From: an uncultured Acetatifactor sp.
Lineage (GTDB): Bacteria; Bacillota; Clostridia; Lachnospirales; Lachnospiraceae
Assembly (NCBI GenBank): GCA_910587555.1
Contig: CAJULV010000004.1
Location: 49,378 to 113,377 of the forward strand
Reading direction: 5' to 3'
DNA: 64,000 bases
Made by a program: the position numbers and the translations under genes. The notes beneath the pieces are model-generated. The model saw only the letters and a list, made by a program, of their open reading frames with translations. It was not told where the DNA came from and ran no database searches. Shown here one piece after another: positions 24,171 to 33,901 of this stretch (position 1 is the stretch's first letter; each line of letters starts with the position of its first letter).

Positions 24171-25775
24171 CTATAAGCGCAACACCCTGCTGCATTTCGA
24201 AATGGAAGTTTCCCTGTGTGTCACCATGATAAACGTTTTTCCTTCTATCTGCTCCAGCAGAAGCTCCAATATGCTGCTTTCATTTTGGTAGTCCAGTGCC
24301 GATGTTGCCTCATCGAAAATGATGATCTCCGGGTCCTTTAACAGCAGCCTGGCGATCAGCAGCCGTTGGCGCTGTCCTCCGGACAGGCGGATCCCGTTCT
24401 CCCCGATCACTGTCTCAAAGCCCTGGGGCAGCCCCTCTATAAACTGCAGAATATTGGCCCTGCTACATGCTTCCTCCATCTCGTCCTCATCCGCATCGCT
24501 TCTGCCAAACAGAAGGTTTTCCCGGATAGTCAGGTTGAAAAGGCTTGTCTCCTGCATCAGGAATCCAACCTTCCCATAAAGCCATCCCCTTTCCAGGACA
24601 TCCATGGAGCATCCATTCCACAGGATTTCTCCCCCGGCAGGAGTCAGGATGCCCGCCATGAGCTTGATCAGCGTGCTCTTCCCACAACCGCTCTCCCCCA
24701 CGATCGCAATGCTCTCCCCCCTGCGAACCACCATGCTGAAATCACGAAGGATTTCTGCATCTTCATAGGAAAATGTTATCCCCCGAAGCTCCAACCGCTC
24801 AAATCGCCCCGGCGCCTCGCCCCTCTCCGGCTGCGGGAGTCCCATGATCTCCTGAACCCTCCTGACAGACTCCTCCAGATCCCCCCGCATCATGACATTG
24901 TCTGCCGCCTCCAGTAGCCGGTTCGCAAAATCCCCATAATACTCTATGAAGGACAGCAGCACCGGTACCGTTGCCATATTGTGGATAGCCAGGATGCCCC
25001 CCAGCAAATACAGCCCCATTTTTGTCAGGAATACATCCTTGAACGCCAGAAATGTGCGGTTCATAAACCAGCACATATGCGCTTTCAGGAACGCATTCCC
25101 CATATCCTCCCAAAGCCGCCCGAATTCCCTGCGCCGACTCTCTCCCAGATTGTTCGCCTTTATTTCCTTCCAAAAGTACATATTATGAATCATGAAATCA
25201 TTATATTCCCCCTGGATCTGCCTTAACTTCCCATATTCCAGGCTGCTCCTGTCTTTGATACGGCGCGTGACCAAAAAAGAAAGCGGCAGCAGCAGGAAAC
25301 TAACCGCCGCCAGGATCCAGTTCAGGCGCAACAGAATCATGGCTGTAATACAGATATTGAGAACACCGGTCCAGAAATCCAGCTTCCTTTCGCAGAACAG
25401 CACCGCATTTTCCGTATCCTTATGCAGCCTTGCCTTCAGCTCCCCAGCCGTGTAGCCCTGCAGCGTCCCTATATCCAGGCTTCCGTATTTTTGAAAAACT
25501 CTCCTCTTCCACGCTTCCCGCATGGAGGGAAAAATGGAATTGTAAATTCTCTTGGAAAAGACCGAGACCACTGTCCTGGCCAAAAACGCCGCCACATATA
25601 GCCCCATTACCACCCCCAGCAATTCCAGCTTCCGCGCCGTCATAATTTCATCCAGAAAGAGCAGGTAAAAGCAGGGCGGCAGCAGCCCCAAACCCTGGCG
25701 CAGGAACTGCAATACGGTATACAGAAGGATTTTCACCCTGTACTCTTTCACTGAATTCCAGAAGAATTTATTCAT
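24171..25775 (-). CDS. ABC exporter half-transporter, subunit B
   Basis: 534 residues with about six membrane helices (residues 1-290) followed by an ABC ATPase. Walker A VGESGCGKSTL near residue 358, signature LSGGQRQRLLIARL, Walker B IIIFDEATSALD, and H-loop VTHRE. Overlaps the upstream exporter gene by 4 bp (ATGA), so the pair forms a heterodimeric type IV exporter. The ATPase site appears complete. C-terminus is short, ending soon after the H-loop (KCSRVLRL). Substrate unknown; pairs like this move peptides, lipids or drugs. Confidence 0.88.
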   Translation of the reverse strand: MNKFFWNSVKEYRVKILLYTVLQFLRQGLGLLPPCFYLLFLDEIMTARKLELLGVVMGLYVAAFLARTVVSVFSKRIYNSIFPSMREAWKRRVFQKYGSLDIGTLQGYTAGELKARLHKDTENAVLFCERKLDFWTGVLNICITAMILLRLNWILAAVSFLLLPLSFLVTRRIKDRSSLEYGKLRQIQGEYNDFMIHNMYFWKEIKANNLGESRRREFGRLWEDMGNAFLKAHMCWFMNRTFLAFKDVFLTKMGLYLLGGILAIHNMATVPVLLSFIEYYGDFANRLLEAADNVMMRGDLEESVRRVQEIMGLPQPERGEAPGRFERLELRGITFSYEDAEILRDFSMVVRRGESIAIVGESGCGKSTLIKLMAGILTPAGGEILWNGCSMDVLERGWLYGKVGFLMQETSLFNLTIRENLLFGRSDADEDEMEEACSRANILQFIEGLPQGFETVIGENGIRLSGGQRQRLLIARLLLKDPEIIIFDEATSALDYQNESSILELLLEQIEGKTFIMVTHRETSISKCSRVLRL

Positions 25776-27502
25776 TTTGCCGTTCCTCCCTCCCGCAGAG
25801 ACTGCTGATATTCTTCGAACAGGGTTCTGTACAGCACGTTTTTCTCCATCAGCTCCCTGTGCGTGCCGATGTCGCTGATCCGCCCATGCTCGATCACCGC
25901 AATCTTCTCCGCCGCCAAAATCGTGGAGAAACGGTGCGCTGCAGACAATATGGTAGTATGCGGCAGCCGGCTGTAAAGAAAGGCATTTACTTCACACTCC
26001 GTAACCTCATCCAAAGCCGATGTAGCCTCATCCAGCAGCAGGATCCGCGGATTGCGGAAGATACATCTGGCAATGGCAATCCGCTGCTTCTGCCCGCCGG
26101 AAAGGCTTCTTGCCCCGCTGCCCACCACTGTGTCCAATCCATCCTCAAAGGACTCCGCCAGCTCCTTTAATTTCAGCCCCTCCAATATCTGCCAGATCCG
26201 CGCATCCTGGGACTTGTCATCGGACAAGGCAATGTTTTCCCGCAGGCTGCCGCGGAACAGCCCGTTGTCCTGTTGGACCACTCCAATCTGGTTCCTGAGG
26301 CTTTCCAGCGTATAGTCCGCCAGCTCCGCCCCGTCTATCAGGATTTTCCCCTCCTGCGGTTCGTAAAAGCGGTAAATCAGCTGCAGGAGCGTGCTCTTCC
26401 CTTCACCGCTCTTTCCCACAAAGGCAACCCTGTCCCCCGGGTGTACCTCCAGACTGATCTGCTTCAACACCATTGCTTCCGCATACCCGAAGGAAACATC
26501 AGCAAAGCTTATGCCGCCCTCCCTGATACATCTTTCCTTCGCAGACAGCGAATCCTGTTCCACCTCCCAGGACAGAAATTCCTCCACCCTCCTTATCCCT
26601 ACCATGTTGGCGCTGATATCTGTCAGCTTCCTCCCAAGGGCATTAAAATAAGCCGCGCAGCTCGAGAAATAAGCCGCGCAGGCCACAAACTGCCCCACGG
26701 TCATGGTTCCCCTGCACACACTGAAGGCCGCAATGCAATAAATGCAAAGCTGCCCTGCCAATGTAAGCATCTCGTTCACGCTGTCCGCTTCCAGCCCCAG
26801 ATATCCCGCACCTATCTCTTCCCGGATCACGTCCCGGGTTTTTCCCTCATAATCCTCCCCGGCCTTTGGCAGGGCGCCCAACAGCCTGATCTCTGTCAAC
26901 CCCACCATCACTTCTTGTATCCAGGCATCCGCCAGGCCCATCTTATCCCGTATCCTTTCATGCCGCTCTGTCAGTTTTCGGGAAAAATACCGGATGGAGT
27001 ACGCCATCACCGGCGTCATGACAATGACCATCAGGCCCAGGAAAAAATTCGTATAAATCGTATATCCGACAGAAATTCCCAGCTGGACGAAATTCGCCAG
27101 CACATAGAACAGGCTGCGGTGAATGAATTCCAGAAAACACTCCGTGTCATCCTGAATTCGCTTCATCACGTCCCCGCTCCTGACCTGCGCCAGAATGCCC
27201 GCCTTCAGGCGCAGCAGATGTTCGAAGCACTGCTTACGGATATCCGTGACATAGGAGACCTTCAGATGCGCCCACAAATAATTCAATGCCATGTGACCGC
27301 ACTGATTCAGAAAATAAAATCCCGCATACAGGAAAAAGCAGCCCAGAAATCCCCTCAGCTGCTTCTGATAGAAAATCTGATCCACTATCTTCCCAATGGC
27401 ATAAGGGAACATTCCCCCTGTCACGGTGGCGAAAATAATGGTAAAGAACAAGCAGCTGAACCGAAGCCTATATCCCCTGGTGGTCTCTAGTAAATAACGC
27501 AT
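25772..27502 (-). CDS. ABC exporter half-transporter, subunit A
   Basis: 576 residues; membrane domain (about residues 1-300) then ATPase with Walker A VGKSGEGKSTLL near 362, LSGGQKQRIAIARC, LLLDEATSALDEV and an unusual SAAHR in the H-loop position instead of the common THR. The start at 27502 (MRYLLETTRGYRLRF) follows GGAGG with 9-bp spacing; the longer frame is unsupported. First gene of the two-gene exporter. An 80-bp gap separates it from the coding remnant at 27583. Which molecules it exports is not evident. Confidence 0.88.
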   Translation of the reverse strand: MRYLLETTRGYRLRFSCLFFTIIFATVTGGMFPYAIGKIVDQIFYQKQLRGFLGCFFLYAGFYFLNQCGHMALNYLWAHLKVSYVTDIRKQCFEHLLRLKAGILAQVRSGDVMKRIQDDTECFLEFIHRSLFYVLANFVQLGISVGYTIYTNFFLGLMVIVMTPVMAYSIRYFSRKLTERHERIRDKMGLADAWIQEVMVGLTEIRLLGALPKAGEDYEGKTRDVIREEIGAGYLGLEADSVNEMLTLAGQLCIYCIAAFSVCRGTMTVGQFVACAAYFSSCAAYFNALGRKLTDISANMVGIRRVEEFLSWEVEQDSLSAKERCIREGGISFADVSFGYAEAMVLKQISLEVHPGDRVAFVGKSGEGKSTLLQLIYRFYEPQEGKILIDGAELADYTLESLRNQIGVVQQDNGLFRGSLRENIALSDDKSQDARIWQILEGLKLKELAESFEDGLDTVVGSGARSLSGGQKQRIAIARCIFRNPRILLLDEATSALDEVTECEVNAFLYSRLPHTTILSAAHRFSTILAAEKIAVIEHGRISDIGTHRELMEKNVLYRTLFEEYQQSLREGGTAK

Positions 27503-27582
27503 AAAGCAATGCCTCCTACGACAGAAATATACTTGGGAGCACATTTATCCGCCATTCCCTGGTATAAATACTCCCAATCTGC

Positions 27583-27836
27583 CTAACATTTACAAATAAA
27601 TAAATTGTTCTTTTCATACTTTCTTTGCGCAATCTCTTCTTCAGACAGAAGAGAAACCTTAAATTTGAACTTCTTTTCTAATCTTTCCTCTGTTATTTTA
27701 AAAATTTCCTCCAGCACTTCATTCTCTTGTATTCGTGAAGGTGCCTGTATGCTTCCCCCGCGTTCTCCCTGACTGCCATATACAACAACTGCTGTCTCTT
27801 TTTCCAAGGGAGATACTCTTACAGCGCAGCCGTGAA
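27583..27836 (-). pseudogene. Unrecognised C-terminal coding remnant
   Basis: About 85 codons open on the minus strand, ending in a stop at 27583, with protein-like composition (EEIFKITEERLEKKFKFKV, LSEEEIAQRKYEK, NNLFICKC). The same frame continues 5' only as a shadow of the deacetylase gene, with no ATG in the unique part and no ribosome site. It is AT-richer than its neighbours. Most likely the tail of a gene whose front was lost; a short protein from a non-ATG start cannot be excluded. No family recognised. Confidence 0.3.
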
Positions 27837-28658
27837 TCACAGCCGTACGGCTTCCGTCAGCCTGACCGTCGCGCCGCCCTTCACTTCCACAATCCTGCGG
27901 TCGTCCACCTGCAGCCACACACTGGCGGCGCTGGGATTGTATACAGCCTCGTTGTCACCGGAGAATTTCAGGCGCTTTGCCGCATCCATGTAATCGATGA
28001 CTTCGATATTCGTGGCGTACCAGATATCCTCTCTGCCGCCCATGTACTTACAGAATTCTTCGATTACCTCCCAATTGTTCCTGTCGTCAAACTCATAACT
28101 GTGCCCCCACACATACATAAGCTTCAGATACTGCCGCTTTGCAAATCCCGCGAAGAATTCCGCCTTCTTCATCAGTTCCGGGTCATTGTGATGGCAGGTG
28201 GGATGCCACTCCAACGGGTCTGCGGGCAATTCGTAGTCAGCCTTCGCCTCCACCACCCTGGCGTAGGCAATGCCCAGCTGGCCAAACAGCTTCTTGATTT
28301 CCTCACTGTAGGAGCCGTTGGGATAAGCATGCCCCCGTACCAGGGCACCCGTCAGGCTCTCCAGCCCCTTTCTGTCCTCCAGGATTTCCCTTGCCACCTC
28401 CACCAGCGGGCAGCGTGCAATGGTGGGATGGGTCAGGCAGTGCGTTGCCACCTCATGGTTGCGGTACAGTTCCCTGACCCGCCCTTTCTGAATGCGTTTC
28501 TCATCCCCGTCCATTAAACCGTAATTGAGATTAAAAGTTCCTCTGATTCCGTATTTAATAAAAATTTCCACCAACCGCTCATCCTGAAGCCTCCCGTCAT
28601 CATAGCTCATGGTGAGCGCCTTTGCCTTCCCCTCCGGGAAACATGTGTATATTTTCAT
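27837..28658 (-). CDS. Polysaccharide deacetylase (NodB-like) family protein
   Basis: 273-residue carbohydrate-esterase-4-like protein. It opens MKIYTCFPEGKAKALTMSYDDG, where TMSYDDG is the first metal/catalytic NodB motif; HCLTHPTIARCP gives the two metal histidines; RGHAYPNGSYSEEIKKL and an HNDPE element follow. No signal peptide, so it acts inside the cell or is not a wall enzyme. The start at 28658 follows GGAGAGG. The C-terminus (VWLQVDDRRIVEVKGGATVRL) is a small beta extension. The substrate may be an N-acetylated sugar or another amide. Confidence 0.82.
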   Translation of the reverse strand: MKIYTCFPEGKAKALTMSYDDGRLQDERLVEIFIKYGIRGTFNLNYGLMDGDEKRIQKGRVRELYRNHEVATHCLTHPTIARCPLVEVAREILEDRKGLESLTGALVRGHAYPNGSYSEEIKKLFGQLGIAYARVVEAKADYELPADPLEWHPTCHHNDPELMKKAEFFAGFAKRQYLKLMYVWGHSYEFDDRNNWEVIEEFCKYMGGREDIWYATNIEVIDYMDAAKRLKFSGDNEAVYNPSAASVWLQVDDRRIVEVKGGATVRLTEAVRL

Positions 28659-28876
28659 TTTCCTCTCCTTCCTGCCCCATGCAGTCTGCAGCACCCCTGA
28701 AATCTGTCTTTCCGCAGCTCCTTCTGTCAGACTTCCGGCCTTTCTTCAGCCGGTATCCCCACCGCCGTTCACAAAACCACTGCTTACAACCTGATTTTTA
28801 TTATAGCCGCAAAAATTGGAAAGTTCAATGCCTAAATGCATCCTGCTCGATTCCGTTTTGTATCCGCATGTATCCA

Positions 28877-28905
28877 TAGACAAATGGCCAATATTTTGAT
28901 ATACT
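28877..28905 (+). promoter_or_regulatory. Promoter of the 29171-32973 exporter operon
   Basis: -35 TAGACA, 17-bp spacer, -10 TATACT; it would give a leader of about 260 nt. Confidence 0.5.
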
Positions 28906-29125
28906 AAATTACATTGCCGGTGTACGCAAGGCTTCCGATCAGATTGCTTTCTCAGGAGACATAAACGCTGTACACCTCTACATACCGGAATTTGATTCGG
29001 CGTTTACCGGAACCCTGGCTATGTCGCTTTTAGCGGGTTGTTCTTTGCCGGCCGGAAGAGTGAAACAGAAGAAAAGTTACGGCTGCAGGATTCAGAGGAC
29101 AGGACCGGAAGTGATAAGTTTATAA
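28880..29125 (+). pseudogene. Orphan open stretch, possible gene fragment
   Basis: From a TAG at 28877 the plus strand stays open for 81 codons to a TAA near 29125. The first two thirds read like real protein (GQYFDILNYIAGVRKASD, AVHLYIPEFDSAFTGTL), then composition turns basic and random. There is no ATG near the front and no ribosome site. I could not name a family. It overlaps the exporter promoter. Confidence 0.3.
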
Positions 29126-29170
29126 ATATACGGGATTCCGTTCGAATTTAAGTGAACGCGAGGGAGGATA

Positions 29171-30994
29171 ATGAAAAACAAATTTAATCTTCATGTCATA
29201 TCGGACAGTTTATACTTTTTAAAAATCATATGGAAGATTCACCCCAGGCGTGTCATCTTCAGTTTTGTGGGGCAGATTTTTTCTTACATGGAATGGGCCT
29301 TTTTCAGTGTGGTTTTTATGAAATATCTTTTCGGCGCTGCGGAATTAGGCAGAGGCTTTCCGGAGACTGCCGCTTTTATTGCCATTTCCATGGGGGTGAT
29401 TTTTCTCACAACCGGTTTTCAGATCTGGATGAAGGAGCGGTATGAGCCCTGCACGGACCCGCTGCTCTATGAAAAACTGAATGAAATGCTGTTTGAAAAG
29501 GCCACCAATGTGGATATTGCCTGTTATGAGGACGCGGCCTTTTATGATACCTATACGAAGGCGGCTTCCCAGGCCTATGACAGAGCCCAGTCCGTACTGA
29601 AGAATACTTCGGGTATGATCGGCGCTTTCGGCGCGTCTGTCTATGTGGTTGCCACCATTTTTTCCATCCACTGGGTTGCGGGCCTGTTCTGTTTTCTGCC
29701 AATGATCGGGAACTTTTTCTTCAGCAAGGTGATCAACCGCATTGAGTACGAAAAAAGCATGGAAGTCATACCGTACACACGCCGGCAGAATTATGTGAAC
29801 CGTGTGCTGTATTTGTCCAGATACGCAAAGGAAATCCGCATGACCAATATCAAAAATGTATTGGACGATACCTATGACGAGGCATATGAAGGCATCCTGG
29901 GGATTACCGCCAGATACTGGAAGCGGCTGTGCGGTTTGGGGCTGATGCGGGGCATCCTATGTTTTCCTCTGGTATTCGAGGGAATGTGGCTGTTTGCGGC
30001 CTACTGCGCCATTGTGACCAAAACCATCCTTATCGGAGATTTCGTGGTACTGGCCAACGCCATAGTCAGCACCACATGGATGCTGTCTGATTTGACAGAC
30101 AGAATCGCCCAAAACTACCAGAATGGTCTGTTCGCCAAAACGTTAAGAGAATTTATGATGTACCGTGCAGATATTCCGGAAGACGCGGATGGTCTTCCCG
30201 TGCCGGAAAAGGTGGAAACACTTGAACTGCGGAATGTCTCTTTCCAGTATCCGGCCCAGAAAAAGGAAGGGAAATACGCCTTATCGCAGGTGAATTGTAC
30301 CTTTACCGCAGGCAGGCGCACGGCCCTGGTAGGCCATAACGGCTCCGGCAAGAGTACCTTGATCAAACTGCTGATGCGGCTTTACGATCCCACGGAAGGA
30401 ACGATTCTGCTAAACGGGGTAGATATCCGCGAATTTAATCTGCAGCAATACCGCAGGCTCATCGGAACCACTTTTCAGGATTTCGAGCTGTTCTCCATGA
30501 GCGTGCTGGAAAATGTGATCTTGGGAAAATTGGAAACGGAGGCCCAGCGGGAGGCGGCCATGGAAGCCCTGCAGAAAAGCGGCGCCCTGGAGCAGATGGA
30601 AAAACTGGAAAAGGGCGTGGATACTGTCCTGACCAGGGAGTTTGACGAGAACGGCGCAGTTCTTTCAGGCGGGCAGGCCCAGAAGATCGCGGTGGCGAGA
30701 ACCTTTGCGAAAGATGCCCCTGTGGTGCTTTTAGACGAACCGTCAAGCGCTTTGGACCCCATGGCAGAGTACCAGATGTACGAGACCATCATGGACCTCT
30801 GCGGCAGGGAAAAGGACAAGATTGCCATTATTATTTCCCACAGGCTTTCTTCCGCGGCAATGGCAGATACCATCTGTCTTCTGCAGGACGGCCGGTTAAG
30901 GGAGCAGGGAACCCATCTGGATTTGATGGAGAAGAAGGGGATTTATGCGGATATGTTTATGAAACAGGCTGAGAGCTATCTGCAGAACTGTTGA
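29171..30994 (+). CDS. ABC exporter half-transporter (first of pair)
   Basis: 607 residues: membrane domain with about six helices (residues 15-330), then ATPase with Walker A GHNGSGKSTLI near 388, LSGGQAQKIAVART near 498, VLLDEPSSALDP and IIISHRLSS. GAGGGAGG precedes the ATG. The LDEPSSALDP form and the ..QAQK.. signature mark a Clostridia subfamily different from the other two exporters in this window. It is followed 179 bp later by its partner. Subfamily members often stand beside peptide or signalling genes, but none is seen here. Confidence 0.88.
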   Translation: MKNKFNLHVISDSLYFLKIIWKIHPRRVIFSFVGQIFSYMEWAFFSVVFMKYLFGAAELGRGFPETAAFIAISMGVIFLTTGFQIWMKERYEPCTDPLLYEKLNEMLFEKATNVDIACYEDAAFYDTYTKAASQAYDRAQSVLKNTSGMIGAFGASVYVVATIFSIHWVAGLFCFLPMIGNFFFSKVINRIEYEKSMEVIPYTRRQNYVNRVLYLSRYAKEIRMTNIKNVLDDTYDEAYEGILGITARYWKRLCGLGLMRGILCFPLVFEGMWLFAAYCAIVTKTILIGDFVVLANAIVSTTWMLSDLTDRIAQNYQNGLFAKTLREFMMYRADIPEDADGLPVPEKVETLELRNVSFQYPAQKKEGKYALSQVNCTFTAGRRTALVGHNGSGKSTLIKLLMRLYDPTEGTILLNGVDIREFNLQQYRRLIGTTFQDFELFSMSVLENVILGKLETEAQREAAMEALQKSGALEQMEKLEKGVDTVLTREFDENGAVLSGGQAQKIAVARTFAKDAPVVLLDEPSSALDPMAEYQMYETIMDLCGREKDKIAIIISHRLSSAAMADTICLLQDGRLREQGTHLDLMEKKGIYADMFMKQAESYLQNC

Positions 30995-31173
30995 GGGAGG
31001 AAGTTTGAGCGTAAACTTCACGGGGCTGTCCCAGGAAACGTCATAGACACCGGATATAGGTATATCCGGATACTGAATATCCTGAATCCTGTACAGAATT
31101 TTTGAATTTCGCAGCCCCCAAAGCGCAAATATTGATTGGTATGCGCGGCCCAGGCGCGCAGAGGAGTATAGAA

Positions 31174-32973
31174 ATGTCAGAACAGAAGATTACGATGAAA
31201 AGAACCATTTCCAACAATTGGTTTTTATTGAAAATCGCCTTGCAGGAAGCGCCGCTTTTTACCATTGAAGAGCTGACCACCCGGGCCAGGCATCGGCTGA
31301 TTGTTTTTATCGAACATATTTATATGATCGGGTACATTATCAACGCGATTCAGTATCAGAAGCCTTTTATGGAGGTGTTCTGGTTTATTGCCGGGGTTTT
31401 TACCTTTGTTATCGTTGTGGCCCAGATTCTGCCCAATTATGTAGACACAAAGCTGAAACCTGTCTCCAGGGAAAAAATCCGCAGGCGGATTCGTTTGGAA
31501 TTGTACCGCAAGGCAGCGGAAATGGATTTGAAAAATTACGACGATCCGGAATTCTATAATGAATTTGTCTGGGCCATGGGCGAGGCTGCGGAGCGGACCG
31601 AAGCCGTAATCGGAAGCTGCGCCGCTTTGATCGGGGAGACCGTGGGCATTTTTGTGGTGGCAGGTTATGTCCTGAGCCAGGATTTGGCAGGCCTCCTGCT
31701 GACCGGCGTTTCCGTGGCGCTTTTACTGCTGCTGTCAAATCTCTATAACAAGTACAGGATGCGTTTTCGGGAAGAAATCAGGCCTTTGGAGCGGAAGCGG
31801 GATTATATCAGCAGGGTGTTTTACCTGCCGGAATACGCCAAGGAGCTGCGCCTGAGCAAGGTGAAGCCCAAGCTTTACGAGGAATTTCAGGAGGCTTCAG
31901 CGCAGATTCTGGATATCTCGAAAAAGCGTACCAGGCGTCTTCAAGTATTAAAAATGTGTATTCAATATGGCTGCAGCAACCTGATTTTTGACGGCATCTA
32001 CCTGACCTACCTGATGTTTCAGACCCTTGTGAAGGAAGCCTTCGGCTACGGCACGGCAGTGGCTTTATACAATTCCTGCGGAAATCTGCGGAACTGTTCC
32101 CGGAGCCTGGCCCAGGTGCTGACCGAATTTCCGGAGCATGGGCGTTATATTGAAAAAATACGGCATTTTCTGAACTGCCCGGTGGAAATCCGCCAGAAGG
32201 AAGAGGCAAAAGCCGTCCGGGAAGAATTTGCGGAGCTGAAACTGGAGCATATAAGCTTCTCTTATCCGGGAGGCGCTTCCGTGTTAAAGGATATCAACCT
32301 GACGATCCGCAGGGGCGAGCGGATTGCTCTGGTAGGGTATAACGGCGCGGGAAAGTCCACTCTGGTGAAGCTGATCATGCGGCTCTATGACGTGACTTCT
32401 GGAAAAATTACCCGAAACGGAACGGATATCCGGGAACTGAGACTGGACGAATATCGGGAGCAGTTCGCCACGCTGTTTCAGGATTATCAGCTGTTTGCCG
32501 CCACTCTGGGCGAGAATATCGTGATGGACCGGAATCCCGTGGAGGAAAAGAAGGCGGAGCCCCTGCTTCAGAAAAGCGGCTTCGACAGGAAATTCGCCAG
32601 CCTGTCCCAGGGATATGCTACCCCCATAACCAGGGAATTTGAGGAGGATGGCGTATTGTTTTCCGGAGGGGAGGCCCAGATGGTGGGCATTTGCCGGAGC
32701 CTCTACCAGGATGCGTCCATCATTGTCCTGGATGAGCCTTCCAGTGCGTTGGACCCTTTGAGCGAGTACAATCTGAACCATACCATGATGAACCTGGACA
32801 GGGAGAAAACCGTGGTTTTTATCTCCCACAGGCTCTCCACAACCAGGCTTGCCGATAAAATTTACATGTTGGAAGACGGGCGGATTGCCGAGGTTGGTTC
32901 CCATGACGAGCTGATGCGGTTAGACGGAAAGTATGCGGCCATGTTTCGGCTGCAGATGGAAAAGTATCGCTGA
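31174..32973 (+). CDS. ABC exporter half-transporter (second of pair)
   Basis: 599 residues, same architecture: helices in residues 1-330, Walker A GYNGAGKSTLV near 388, LDEPSSALDP and VFISHRLSTTR. The signature is FSGGEAQMVGICRS, with Phe for Leu and Glu for Gln, so the composite site it completes may be weakened. The start at 31174 (MSEQKITMKR) follows GAGGAG; the open frame begins 24 codons earlier without a site. It ends 29 bp from the convergent permease gene. Forms a heterodimer with the 29171 product by inference. Confidence 0.87.
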   Translation: MSEQKITMKRTISNNWFLLKIALQEAPLFTIEELTTRARHRLIVFIEHIYMIGYIINAIQYQKPFMEVFWFIAGVFTFVIVVAQILPNYVDTKLKPVSREKIRRRIRLELYRKAAEMDLKNYDDPEFYNEFVWAMGEAAERTEAVIGSCAALIGETVGIFVVAGYVLSQDLAGLLLTGVSVALLLLLSNLYNKYRMRFREEIRPLERKRDYISRVFYLPEYAKELRLSKVKPKLYEEFQEASAQILDISKKRTRRLQVLKMCIQYGCSNLIFDGIYLTYLMFQTLVKEAFGYGTAVALYNSCGNLRNCSRSLAQVLTEFPEHGRYIEKIRHFLNCPVEIRQKEEAKAVREEFAELKLEHISFSYPGGASVLKDINLTIRRGERIALVGYNGAGKSTLVKLIMRLYDVTSGKITRNGTDIRELRLDEYREQFATLFQDYQLFAATLGENIVMDRNPVEEKKAEPLLQKSGFDRKFASLSQGYATPITREFEEDGVLFSGGEAQMVGICRSLYQDASIIVLDEPSSALDPLSEYNLNHTMMNLDREKTVVFISHRLSTTRLADKIYMLEDGRIAEVGSHDELMRLDGKYAAMFRLQMEKYR

Positions 32974-33002
32974 CCCGCCAGGCAAAACCCCCTGCCCACC
33001 CG

Positions 33003-33887
33003 TCACCCCTTAACGCTCCCCACAACCATCCCTTTGACATAATACCGCTGCAGGAAAGGATATACGCACATAATCGGCAGCGCCCCCAGGAAAATCTGCG
33101 CTGCCTCGATTGTCTTCTCGCTGACCCGGGCCATGCGCTCCAGCTGTTCGGGTGTCATCAGCGCTTCCACATTATTTTTGGACTCCATCAGAATCGTTGC
33201 CAGATAGGTCTGCAGCGGATATTTATCCGGCGTGTTCATATACAGATAGCCGTCCATCCACACATTCCAGTTCGCAACCGTGGCAAACAGAATAATCGTT
33301 GCCAGGGACGGCAGGGAAAGCGGAAGGAACACCCGCAGCAGCACCTGCATCTGGCTTGCCCCGTCGATTACGGCAGCCTCCTCCAGTTCTATGGGAATAC
33401 TCCGGAAAAAGTTCATCATCAGTATCATGTACGACACATTCATTGCCCCCGGAAGCGTCAGTGCCCAGATTGTGTTCATCAGCTTCAGCTTGCTGATGAT
33501 AATGTAGGCAGGTATCATGCCGCCGTTAAACAGCATGGTAAATACAAAAAACCAGGAAAATGCGGTGCGCCCGCGGAACCGGCTGTCAGGTTTCGACAGC
33601 GGATAGGCTGTCAGGATCACAAGGATAATGTTTACGGGAACCCCGATGCCGACCCGCAGCAGCGTGACCTTCAAGGACTGCCAGAACTGCCCGTCCTCCA
33701 TAACATAACGGTATGCCGACAAATTAAATCCCACCGGCCATATCCCTACATTTCCGGACACCGCCTCGATTTTCTCCGAAAAGGACAAGGCGATGACATG
33801 CAGCACCGGTATCAGGCAGATCACCACCAGCACAGAAAGAATCAGGTAGTTCAGAATACGAAATACGGATATTTTTTTGCCTTTCAT
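33003..33887 (-). CDS. Carbohydrate ABC importer permease, LplC type
   Basis: 294-residue inner-membrane permease with six predicted helices and the MetI-like EAA loop (EEAAVIDGASQMQVLLRVFLPLSLP). Its N-terminal form (KISVFRILNYLILSVLVVICLIPVLHVIALSFS) is typical of LplC/YtcP proteins. The start at 33887 follows GGGGGG; a GTG one codon earlier is less likely. Third transport gene after the binding protein and LplB-type permease, 14 bp from the latter. No ATPase is encoded here, so a shared MsmX-like ATPase elsewhere probably energises it. Confidence 0.92.
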   Translation of the reverse strand: MKGKKISVFRILNYLILSVLVVICLIPVLHVIALSFSEKIEAVSGNVGIWPVGFNLSAYRYVMEDGQFWQSLKVTLLRVGIGVPVNIILVILTAYPLSKPDSRFRGRTAFSWFFVFTMLFNGGMIPAYIIISKLKLMNTIWALTLPGAMNVSYMILMMNFFRSIPIELEEAAVIDGASQMQVLLRVFLPLSLPSLATIILFATVANWNVWMDGYLYMNTPDKYPLQTYLATILMESKNNVEALMTPEQLERMARVSEKTIEAAQIFLGALPIMCVYPFLQRYYVKGMVVGSVKG

Positions 33888-33901
33888 CACATGCCCCCCT
33901 T

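Larger units (their letters stand above)
28659..29170. other. Intergenic region with exporter promoter and a coding remnant
   Basis: 512 bp between the deacetylase (minus) and the plus-strand exporter. It holds the promoter at 28877-28905 and an 81-codon open stretch described separately. The first 200 bp show nothing recognisable. Confidence 0.4.
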
